From: Microglena sp. YARC
Taxonomy: Eukaryota; Chlorophyta; Chlorophyceae; Chlamydomonadales; Chlamydomonadaceae
Assembly: GCA_022414725.1 (NCBI GenBank)
Contig: CM039466.1
Coordinates: forward strand, 35,585,065 to 35,649,064
Direction: 5' to 3'
DNA length: 64,000 nt
Made by a program: the position numbers and the translations under genes. The notes under the pieces were generated by a model. It ran no database searches. It saw only the letters and a list, made by a program, of their open reading frames with translations, and had not been told where the DNA came from. Below, piece after piece: positions 9,144-21,100 of the stretch (position 1 is its first letter; each line of letters starts with the position of its first letter).

Positions 9144-12100
9144 CTGTGGATGGAAGGAGGAGAAAAGGAAAGGGGGGGGGGGGGGGGTAGGGGGGGGATC
9201 AGTCAAGTTATTTGTACTGGTGGGGGACAGCCTGTTTGGGTGATTATCTTGGTGTGAGACTAATGTGTAGGTGGGTGAGGTGGGGCCACAGCCCCCTCCA
9301 GTGACACCTGCTCGTCCACTTGCAAATCCACTGTGGATGGAAGGAGGAGAAAGGGAAAGGGGGGGGGTAGGGGGGGGGATCAGTCATGTTATGTGTACTG
9401 GTGGGGGACAGCCTGTTTGAGTGTTTATCTTGGTGTGAGACTAATGTGTAGGTGAGTGGGGTGGGGCCACAGCCCCCTCTAGTGGCACCTGCTCGTTCAC
9501 TTGCAAGTCCACTGTGCAAGGAAGGAGGAGAGAGGAAAAGGGGGGTTGGGTGGAGTAATGTGGGGTGTGGTGGTGTGGGTGTGTGTGGGGGGGTGGGGTG
9601 GGTGGGGGATCAGTCAAGCTATGTGTACTGGGGGGGAGGACAGCCTGTTCGAGTGATTATCTTAGAGTGAGACCGATGTTTAGGTGAGTGGGGTGGGGCC
9701 ACAGCCCCCTCCAGTGCCACCTGCTCGCCCACTTGCAAGTCCACTGTGGATGGGAGGAGGGGAAAGGGAAAGGGGGTGAGGGGGGGTGGGAGGGATCAGT
9801 CAAGTTATGTGTACTGGTGGAGGACAGCCTGTTTGGTTGCTTATCTTGGAGTGAGACCGATGTGTAGGTGAGTGGGGTGGGGCCACAGCCCCCTCCAGTG
9901 CCACCTGCTCGTTCAGTTGCAAGCCCACTGTGGATGGAAGGAGTAGAAAGGGTAATAGGGGTGGGGTGGGTATCTGTCAAGTTATGTGTACTGGTAGGCC
10001 TGTTTGGTTGCTCATCTGTGTGTGAGACCGATGTGTAGGTGTGGGGGTGGGGGGTAGGGGTCAAGTGTATGTGTGTGTGTGGTAGTGTACGTATGTGGGG
10101 GGGAAGCTGTGGGGGCCAACTTGCAATTCCTCAGTGGAAGGACGAGGAGGAAGGGACAATGAAAAGCAAACAAATAACTCCCCCCCCCCCCCCCCCCCCT
10201 GCTCCCCCACCAACAAATGCAACATGATCCCCTCTGCCCCCCCCACCCCTCCACCTACACAGCATCACACACAATGGACTCACACCAAGAGGAGCATCCA
10301 AACAGGCTGTCCTCCACCAACACGCACATAACATGACTGCCCCCTGGCCCACCCCACCCAACCAGTGAACTTACACCAAGAGGAGCATCCAAACAGGCTG
10401 TCCTCCACCAACACGCACATAACATTACTGCCCCCTGCCCCAGCCCACCCAACCAGTGAACTTACACCAAGAGGAGCATCCAAACAGGCTGTCCCCCACT
10501 AACGCACATAACATGACTGCCCCCTGCCCCACCACCCAACCAGTACGATTAACATGACTGCCCCCTGCCCCACCCCACCCAACCAGTGAACTTACACCAA
10601 GAGAAACATCCAAACAGGCTGTCTTCAACCGGTACAGACACCGGCGCCTTCAACCTAAACGTTCTTAGCTCAAGAATTGTCAATGGCTGCACCCCACGCC
10701 ACTTCAGCTTTGCTTCCATGAACTTGTCGGTGCCAATGTGGAGTGGAGACAGGGCAATGATGGCGGCCGGGTCCTTAGTGGTCCAGGCACCCGTTACCTG
10801 CGAACGGTTTGAGTTGTGTTGTGTTGTGTCGTGCTGTATTGTGGTGCATAGTGTGTGTGGGTGGTGAGGTGACATTTGTTCGGGGCATGGCACTGATGGC
10901 GGCCAGGTCCTTAGTGGTCCATGCACCCATTACCTGCAAACAGGGTGTGGTGTGGTGTGGTGTGTGTGTGTGTGTGTGGTGCGTTGACATTTGTTTGGGA
11001 CATGGCACTGATGGCGGCTTGGTCTTTTGTGGTCTGCGCACCCGTTACCTGCAAAGTGCGTGTGTTGTGTTGTGTGTGTGTGTGTGTGGTGTGGTGTTTG
11101 TGTGTAGTGTGTGTGTGTGGTGTGTGTGTGTAGTGTGTGCGTGTGTGGTGTGTGTGTGTGTGGTGTGTGTGTGTGTGTGTTGTGTGTGTGTGTGTGTGGT
11201 GTGTGGTGGTTGTGCGTAGTGTGGGTGTATGTGTTGTGTGTTTGTGTGTGTGTGTGGTGTGTTTGTGTGTGGTGTGGTGACATTTGTTCAGGACATGGCA
11301 CTGATAATGTCGGGGTCCTTAGTGCTCCATGCACACCTGGTAACTGCACACAGGGTGTGCCGTGGTGTGGTGTGATGTGTGTGTGCATGGTGTGTGTGGG
11401 GCGACGTGACGTAGGTCTGGGGCATGGTACTGATGTTGTCTGGGTCCTTAGTGCTCCATGCACACAGGGTGTATGGGGTTCTGCTTTGGTTTGGTTTTTG
11501 TTCTAGTTTCAATGCTTTTTGTCTTTTTTTTTTTTTTATATCTCCCATACTCATAACTGTCAACTGTCATTCATTAGCAGCACCCTTGACCAACTGTATA
11601 TCCTGTTGATACTGGTCATGAGAGTGAGAGTGAGAGTAAGAGTGAGAGTTAGAGTGAGAGTTAGAGTGAGAGAGTGAGAGTGAGAGAGTGAGAGAATGAG
11701 TGAGAGTGAGAGTGTGAGAAAGTGAGAGAATGAGAGAATGAGTGAGAGAATGAGTGAGAGTGAGAAAGTGAGAGAGTGAGAGAGTAAACAATACATTCCC
11801 TTAACTCGGAGGTTGGCCCCAGTGCTGGCAAATGGGCAGGCCCCCTCAATTGGTGGTCGGCCCCAGTGCTAGCAAATGGGCAGGCCCCCTCAATTGGTGG
11901 TTGGCCCCAGTGCTAGCAAATGGGCAGGCCCCCTCAATTGGTGGTTGGCCCCAGTGCTAGCAAATGGGCAGGCCCCCTCAATTGGTGGTTGGCCCCAGTG
12001 CTAGCAAATGGGCAGGCCCCCCTCAACCTCACGCCTTGTAATAAGGCGAACAATTTTTGTTTTTTATAATTCATTTATATATTTATTCTCTTACCTTTGC

Positions 12101-15100
12101 ATAGAGGTGCATTCGAACACTTGTCTCCTCTTTGGGGTTGAACTCCATTTCCTGTTGCAGTATGTGTATGTGTGAATGTTACAGTCCAGGGGTAGGCCAA
12201 ATATGCTAAAGAGACTTGCCCAACAGTGACAGGAAGGGCTAAAAATAATGGGGGTTTGGGGTGGTGGTGTTGGGGGGTTGGTGTTGGGGTTTGGGGTGTT
12301 CCCGTTGGAGTGAGTTGGTGCTGGTGTTGGAGTTGGTGTTGGGGGGGGGGGGGGGGGTTGGGTTTGGGGTTGAGGTTGACGTTGAGGTTGAGGAAGCAGT
12401 TGGGGGTATGGGGGTTGGGGGAGGGGATCAACTTTTGCTCTTGGGCAAGGCAAAATATATTAGAATCTAAGAGTTAACAATAACACACTAGTAAGCAGTG
12501 TGTGTGTGTGTGTGTAGAATGGGGGGGGGGGGGGGGGGGGGGGGGGGTATGTGTGTGTGTGTATGTATGTGTGTGTGTGTGTATGTGTGTGTGTGTATGT
12601 AAGTGTGTGTGTGTATGTAAGTGTGTGTGTGTGTGTGTGTAAGTGTGTGTAAGTGTGTGTGTGCAAGTGTATGTGTGTGTGTGTGTGTAAGTGTGTGTGT
12701 GCGTGTGCGTGGTGGTGGAGGTGGGGTGATGGCTCACCTTCACATATCGATCTGCAACCCCCTCTTTTAGCACATCCTTGGCTACATGAAAAGCTGTCGG
12801 GAAAAGCAGAAACTCTGCCGCCTCTGCATGCATACATGTTAAGTACCATCCGGTCAAGTTGCCTCTGCATGCATTGTTGATGGATGGTTGACCCTGCATG
12901 CATCAGACCATGCATGCACCAGATGGATGGTTGACCATGCATGCACCAGATCATCCATCAACCTCTGCATGCATACATGTGAAGTACCATCCGGTCAAGT
13001 TGGCTGTTATTAGTATCTGTGTTTAAATGACGGGCTTGGACACAGAGCAAACATGTGTAAAGCAGGGTACTACATTTTGTCAAATTGGTCAGCGCTTAAA
13101 GGGCACAAACGTCAAATTGGTCAGCGCTATGTAGTGCAAAAAGCGCAAAAACTGTGCGCTGCGCCCACAGGGGGTTGAAAGAACTACGCGTATCGCGCAG
13201 TGGGGCTCAAAAAGTGTGCGCAAAATTGCGCTGTCGCGCACGCTTTGTAGTACCCTGGTGTAAAGTAGCATCAGGTCAAGCTGGCAGATATCAGTATCTG
13301 TGTTGATGTAACAGGCTTGAATGCAGACATTGCCATCACAATGCTGCCAGTAAAAGCATACATTCTGACACCTCTGCATGCATGTATGTAAAGTACCATC
13401 CGGTGAAGCTGGCTTGTATCATTATCTGTGTTTGTTGATATAACAGGCTTGTATAAAGAGCAAGCACGTTCAAAGTAGCATCAGGTGAAGCTGGCCGAGA
13501 GAAGTATCTGTGTTGATTTAACGAGCATGGATAAAGAGCAAGCACGTGTTCAGTAGCATCAGGTGAAGCTGGCCGAGAGAAGTATCTGTGTTGATTTAAT
13601 GAGCATGGATAAACAGCAAGCACGTTTAAAGTAGCATCAGATCAAGCTGGCCGAGAGAAGTATCTGTGTTGATTTAATGAGCATGGATAAACAGCAAGCA
13701 CGTTTAAAGTAGCATCAGGTCAAGCTGGCCGAGAGAAGTATCTGTGTTGATTTAATGAGCATGGATAAAGAGCAAGCACGTGTTCAGTAGCATCAGGTCA
13801 AGCTGGCCGAGAGAAGTATCTGTGTTGATTTAACGAGCATGGATAAACAGCAAGCATGTGTTAAGTAGTGTCTGGTCAAGCTGGCTGAGAGAGGTATCTG
13901 TTTTGATATAACAGGCTTGAATGCAGACATTGTCATCACAATGCTGCCAGGAAAAGCATACATTCTGACACCTTTGCATGCATGTATGTGAAGGACCATC
14001 TGTTCTAGCTGGCTTATATCAGTATATGTTTTTGTTGATATAACAGGCTTGGATAAAGAGAAATCATGTGTTAAGTAGCATCAGGTCAAGCTGGCTGACC
14101 ACAGAACCGGTGTTTGAGATTAAGTGTGAAATTGGCGAAGGGTAACAGGACAGGCCCGAAACCAGGTTTTAGTGTTTTATTTCAGTGTGTTATTTTAGTA
14201 CCTTTGCATGCATGTGTCAAGTACCGTCAGGTCAAGCTGGCTGACAGCAGTACCGGTATTTGAGATTTATTGGTAAATTGGCAAAAGGTAACGGGAGAGG
14301 CCCGAAGCCAGGTTTTAGTGTGTAATTTTAGTACCTTTGCATGCATGTGTCAAGGACCGTCAGGTCAAGCTGGCTGACAGCAGTACCGGTATTTGAGATT
14401 TGTTGGTAAATTGGCAAAAGGTAACGGGAGAGGCCCGAAGCCAGGTTTTAGTGTGTAATTTTAGTACCTTTGCATGCATGTGTCAAGGACCGTCAGGTCA
14501 AGCTGGCTGACAGCATTGCCTGCTTTGCAATGTACAGAGCAATTCACCACTCCGGTGCAATGCTTTTCAGTGTGTAATTTTAGTGTGTAATTTTAGTACC
14601 TTGGCAAGTGTGTGCAAAGTAGCATCAGGTCAAGCTAGCTGACAACAGTACCGGTGTTTGAGATGTATCAGTAAATTGGCAACAGGTAATGGGAGAAGCC
14701 GAAGCCATTTCTAGTGTGTAATTTTAGTGTGTAATTTTTGTACCTTTGCATGCATGTGTTAAGTACCGTCAGGTCAAGCTGGCTGACAACAGTACCAATA
14801 CTTGACAAGTCATACGCAGCGTCGCAAGCGACGCGGAAAATTGGCGGAGTGAGTTGGCAACGGAACGAAAGGTGGCAACGATGGAGCTGACCGAAGCGAT
14901 TTAGTAACAGTGGCTGACGTGTCGGGCTTCAATTTTTGTTTTTTTTTCGGTCGGACAAAAGGACAAATGGGTAAACATGGGGGCTCCCGCCCCCTTGAAG
15001 AGGGGGCTCCGCCAAAAATGTTGAGATTAAGCTACTCGATAAGGGCCAGCGTGAAGGAAAATATAAGTACAATCCACTGCTTTTGATTTTGGCTATGCAT

Positions 15101-18100
15101 GGTAGCTTCTACGCAGCTCCCTTTCCCTATCATTGGGCCAAACCTGGGGCTAGCTAGAGCATCTGAAAGCTGACATGACAAGCGTTATAATGCAGCTGAA
15201 AGCTTTGGGCTTGGTGCAGTGGCTGTCCAATGGAGCTGGCTGGAAGCTGCCATGCGGTTATTTACCAGTATTTAAGATTAAGCTACTCGATAAGGGCCAG
15301 TGTGAAGGAATGTATAAATACAATCCATTGCTTCTGTTTTTGGCTATGCATGGTAGCTTCTACGCAGCTCTCTTTTCCTATCATTGGGCCAAGCCTGGGG
15401 CTAGCTAGAGCATCTGAAAGCTGACATGACAAGCGTTATAATGCAGCTGAAAGCTTTGGGCTTGGTGCAGTGGCTGTCCAATGGAGCTGGCTGGAAGCTG
15501 CATGCGGTTATTTACAGTATTTAAGATTAAGCTACTCGATAAGGGCCAGTGTGAAGGAATGTATAAATACAATCCATTGCTTCTGTTTTTGGCTATGCAT
15601 GGTAGCTTCTACGCAGCTCTCTTTTCCTATCATTGGGCCAAGCCTGGGGCTAGCTAGAGCATCTGAAAGCTGACATGACAAGCGTTTATAATGCAGCTGA
15701 AAGCTTTGGGCTTGGTGCAGTGGCTGTCCAATGGAGCTGGCTGGAAGCTGCCATGCGGTTATTTACCAGTATTTAAGATTAAGCTACTCGATAAGGGCCA
15801 GTGTGAAGGAATGTATAAATACAATCCATTGCTTCTGTTTTTGGCTATGCATGGTAGCTTCTACGCAGCTCTCTTTTCCTATCATTGGGCCAAGCTGGGG
15901 CTAGCTAGAGCATCTGAAAGCTGACATGACAAGCGTTATAATGCAGCTGAAAGCTTTGGGCTTGGTGCAGTGGCTGTCCAATGGAGCTGGCTGGAAGCTG
16001 CCATGCGGTTATTTACCAGTATTTAAGATTAAGCTACTCGATAAGGGCCAGTGTGAAGGAATGTATAAATACAATCCATTGCTTCTGTTTTTGGCTATGC
16101 ATGGTAGCTTCTACGCAGCTCTCTTTTCCTATCATTGGGCCAAGCCTGGGGCTAGCTAGAGCATCTGAAAGCTGACATGACAAGCGTTATAATGCAGCTG
16201 AAAGCTTTGGGCTTGGTGCAGTGGCTGTCCAATGGAGCTGGCTGGAAGCTGCCATGCGGTTATTTACCAGTATTTAAGATTAAGCTACTCGATAAGGGCC
16301 AGTGTGAAGGAATGTATAAATACAATCCATTGCTTCTGTTTTTGGCTATGCATGGTAGCTTCTACGCAGCTCTCTTTTTCCTATCATTGGGCCAAGCCTG
16401 GGGCTAGCTAGAGCATCTGAAAGCTGACATGACAAGCGTTATAATGCAGCTGAAAGCTTTGGGCTTGGTGCAGTGGCTGTCCAATGGAGCTGGCTGGAAG
16501 CTGCCATGCGGTTATTTACCAGTATTTAAGATTAAGCTACTCGATAAGGGCCAGTGTGAAGGAATGTATAAATACAATCCATTGCTTCTGTTTTTGGCTA
16601 TGCATGGTAGCTTCTACGCAGCTCTCTTTTCCTATCATTGGGCCAAGCCTGGGGCTAGCTAGAGCATCTGAAAGCTGACATGACAAGCGTTATAATGCAG
16701 CTGAAAGCTTTGGGCTTGGTGCAGTGGCTGTCCAATGGAGCTGGCTGGAAGCTGCCATGCGGTTATTTACCAGTATTTAAGATTAAGCTACTCGATAAGG
16801 GCCAGTGTGAAGGAATGTATAAATACAATCCATTGCTTCTGTTTTTGGCTATGCATGGTAGCTTCTACGCAGCTCTCTTTTCCTATCATTGGGCCAAGCC
16901 TGGGGATTGCTGGAGCATCTGAAAGCTGACATGACAAGCGTTATAATGCAGCTGAAAGCTTTGGGCTTGGTGCAGTGGCTGTCCAATGGAGCTGGCTGGA
17001 AGCTGCCATGCGGTTATTTATTAGTATTTAAGATTAAGCTACTAGATAAGGGCCAGTATGAAGGAATGTATAAATACAATCCGTTGCTTCTGTTTTTGGC
17101 TATGCATGTTAGCTTCTACGCAGCTCCCTTTCCCTGTCATTGGGCAAAACCTGGGGCTAGCTAGAGCATCTGAAAGCTGACATAACAAGCGTTATAATGC
17201 AGCTGAAAGCTTTGGGCTTGTATGGCGCAGTGGCTGGCCAATGGAACTGGCAGGAAGCTGCCGTGTGTACAACCCGACAGAAAAATTGATACGATCTCCA
17301 CACTCACATATAGCTTATATTGTAGAATTAGTGCACTAGCAATTGCAGGGGAAATTTGCAGGGACAGGTGCATGAGGTTGCAAACTAGTGCAGGTAGTGG
17401 TGGTGGTGGCAGGTAGTGGTTATATTGTAGGATTAAATGATCACTGTAGCACAAACTCAGGGCCCCCGTCGGTAAAAACGATTGTTTGGGGTTCAGTTCA
17501 TCAATCCTTTTTCTTTTTAGGCCTTCCTATCACGGTTGGGCAAGTCCCTTCAGCCTGATTGGCCTACCCCTGGACTGTAACATACATACTGTAACGGATT
17601 TGAGGTGTTATTTTTTAATGAAACAAATTGTCACGCCTTGCCACGGGGCGTGAGGTTGAAAGGACCTTCCCGTTTGCTTGCACTGGGGAATGGTTACTGT
17701 GGAGTTTGCTTTCACAGACCTCTACTGTGCCTGAGCTTGGACTACTACACGGCAGCTCGGAGGAAAGGTCTCTCAGCCTCTTTCAAGGCGGCAGGTCGGA
17801 AATCGTGCACCTAGCAATGGGACCTAACCCCCGACCTGTCAGTACAAGCTGGCACTACTGAACCAACCAAGCCTGAGCTCGGACTACGGAATGGTAGCGC
17901 AGAGGAAAGTTCTCAGCCACTTTCAAGGCAGCAGGTCGGAAATCGTGAACCTAGCAACTGGTTTAAACTCCTTATCTGTCCGACTACTGTACCAAATAAG
18001 CCTGAGATCGGCTTAACATCATTTCAAATGATTCATTTGAGGTGCTACATGTGTAGTGCAAGTGCAAAGGATAATGCACATCAGCGTTCTGGGGATGCTC

Positions 18101-21100
18101 TAAATAAATAAATGAATAAATAAATAAATAGTACGCCTTATTACGTGTGAGGTCGAGGGGGCCAGCCCAATTTCTTTCACTAGGGCCAGCCACCAACCTG
18201 GAGGTGCTACATGTGTAGTGCAAGTGCAAAGGATAATACAAATCAGCGTTCTGGGGATGCTCTAAATAAATAAACAAATAAATAAAATGTACGCCTTATT
18301 TCGTGTGAGGTTGAGGGGGCCAGCCCAATTTCTTTCACTAGGGCCAGCCACCAACCTGGAGGTGCTGCATAAGAGCATTTGAAGGTTACTTTGGGGAGCC
18401 CGTAAAGATGCTAGTAGCACCCCCCAGGCTACTGGGAGCACCACGGTGCTACGTAAAGACCCTGCTTCCTTTCCTTTAATAAACCCTGCGCACTAGGGCG
18501 CAAGGTTTGGGAGCCTAACTGCGAGATCGATGCAATTTTTAACTACCTCTGGGCGCAGCACGCAGATTTCTGTTTTCACTTGAGTCAAAAGCGCAACCCA
18601 AAAGGAGGCAGTTGCGTCAAATGCGCAACCAAAATGACAAAAAAGGCACCCTGCTGCGCACCAGGTTTGAACGTAGGCTCCTTAATGCCACCTTTGCGGA
18701 GCAACACCTGCAAAACCATAGGATGGAATTCAGCATGTGTTTCAAACATTGATTCTTTGAATTTCATTTTAAAGTAGGCTCCTCGACGTTCCACTTATTT
18801 ACAGTCCATTTTAATATTCCCTTACAAAGTCCATTTTAATGTCCATTTTAATCGTTCCTTTTAAAGTCCATTAAATCTGATTTTAATGTCAATTTTTATT
18901 GTTCCTTTGCAAGTCCATTTAATCTGATTTTAATGTCCATTTTTATTGTTCCTTTGCAAGTCCATTTAATCTGATTTTAATGTCCATTTTTATTGTTCCT
19001 TTGAATGTCCCCTTTAATATTCATTTTTGAAGTCCATTTGAATGTTTATTTACAGCTTTGGTACAATCTTGGTACACTCCACTAATGACAAGAGTCTTAG
19101 ATTATGTTTACAGCCTTCAAGCTGTGTTTGTGGGGGGGGGGGGAGAGGGGGGGGGGGTAAGGGTGTGGTGATCTGACTCTAGGCAGGCACATGTATCATG
19201 CGCACTGTCTGCTCTCCCTCCCCTAATGTGCCGATCACCACTTACCTGCGAGTGCGACCTTCTCTACCCAAATCTGACTCTACACAAACACATGTCTCAT
19301 GCTCACCGTCTGCTCTCCCTCCCCAAATGCGCCAATCGCGTCTGCCCTACATAAGCATCAGGGAGCTGCCTGAAAGCTGCTAGGAAAAAACAAAAATAAA
19401 AGCCCTGCCGCAAGCACATGTATCATGCCCACCATCTGCTCTCCCTCCCCTAATGCGCCGATTGAGACAAACTTGCATGGGCATCAGGGAGCTTCCTGGA
19501 AGCTGCTAGGAAAGAAAAAAAAAACTGCCACAGCACGAGTCTCATTCTCACCGTCTACTCTCCCTCCCCTTATGCGCCGATCGCAACTGACTTGCATGGG
19601 CATCAGGGAGCTTCCTGGTAGCTGCTAGGAAAAAACAAAAATAAAAGCTCTGCCACAAGCACAAGTCTCATCCTCACCCTCTGCCCTCCCTCCCCTAATG
19701 CGCCGATCACAACTGACTTGCATGGGCATCAGGGAGCTGCCTGGAAGCTGCTAGGAAAAACCAAAAATAAAAGCCCTGCCACAGCACGAGTGTCATTCTC
19801 GCCGTCTGCTCTCCCTCCCCTAATGCGCCGATCGCAACTGACCTGCCGGTGCACTCTTCTCTACCCAAATCTGTTTCTACACAAACACATGTCTCATGCT
19901 CACCCTCTGCTCTCCCTCCCCTTATGCGCTGATTGCGACTGACTTGCATGGGCGTGAGGGAGCTGCCTGGAAGCTGCTCGGAAAAAACAAAAATAAAAGC
20001 CCTGCCGCAAGCGTGAGTCTCATGCTCACCGTCTGCTCTCCCTCCCCAAATGCGCCAATTGCGACTGCCCTACATAAGCATCAGGGAGCTGCCTGAAAGC
20101 TGCTAAGAAAAAAACAAAAATAAAAGCTCTGCTGCAAGCACGAGCCTCATGCTCACCATCCGCTCCCCCTCCCCTAATGATCGCGGCTGCCCTACATAAG
20201 CATCAGAGTGCTGCCAGGAAGCTGCTGGGAAAAAACAAAAATAAAAGCCCTGCCACGAGCACGAGTCTCATTCTCACCGTCTGCTCTCCCTCCCCTAATG
20301 CGCCGATCGCAACTGACCTACTAGTGCATGAGGGAGCTGCCCGGAAGCTGCTAGGAAGCTGCTAGGAAAAAACAAAAATAAAAGCCCTTCCGCAAGCACA
20401 TGTATCATTCTCACCGTCTGCTCCCCCTCCCCTAATGCGCCGATTACGACTGACCTGCATGGGCAGAAGGGACATTGCCAGGGTTGGGTTGTTGGACCCA
20501 GTGCAAGCAAACAGGCTGGCCCCCCCCGAAATAAGGCGCTATATTTATTTATTTACTTTGTTAGGGTTGGGAATTTGAATGACCTGCATGGTTATGAATA
20601 ATATTGTGGGGGTTGTGAATTTGAATTTGAATTTGAATGACCTGCATGGGTTTAAATGACATGGTGGGGGGTGGGAATACGGCATGCGCCTAGCTTGTTG
20701 AAAGGTAGGGCCAGGAGATGTGGGTGTGTATGTGTGTGTGTGGGGGGGGGGGGGGGGGGGAGGGCGAGAAGAGGGGAGTGGTCCAGAGACAACATGGAAC
20801 CAGGCCATGTTCTACAATTACCACACACTCCGCATAACACCACACAACACATCACAGCACAGCACAGTGCAAGACAACACAGCACAGCACAGCACCAACA
20901 CCAACACAACACAACACAACGCAACGCAACGCAACGCAACGCAGCGCGACACAACGCGACGCGACGCGACGCAGCACAATACAACACAACACAACACAAC
21001 ACAACACAAAACAAAACAACACAACACAACACAACACAACACAACACAACACAACACAACACAACACAACACAACACAACACAACTCAGCACAACACAAC

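Noticed and set aside
15175..17164. Repeated 64-91 codon open frames as a small gene family
   Set aside because: They are the same segment of a 251-bp satellite. The period is not a multiple of three, and indels that break the frame are tolerated.
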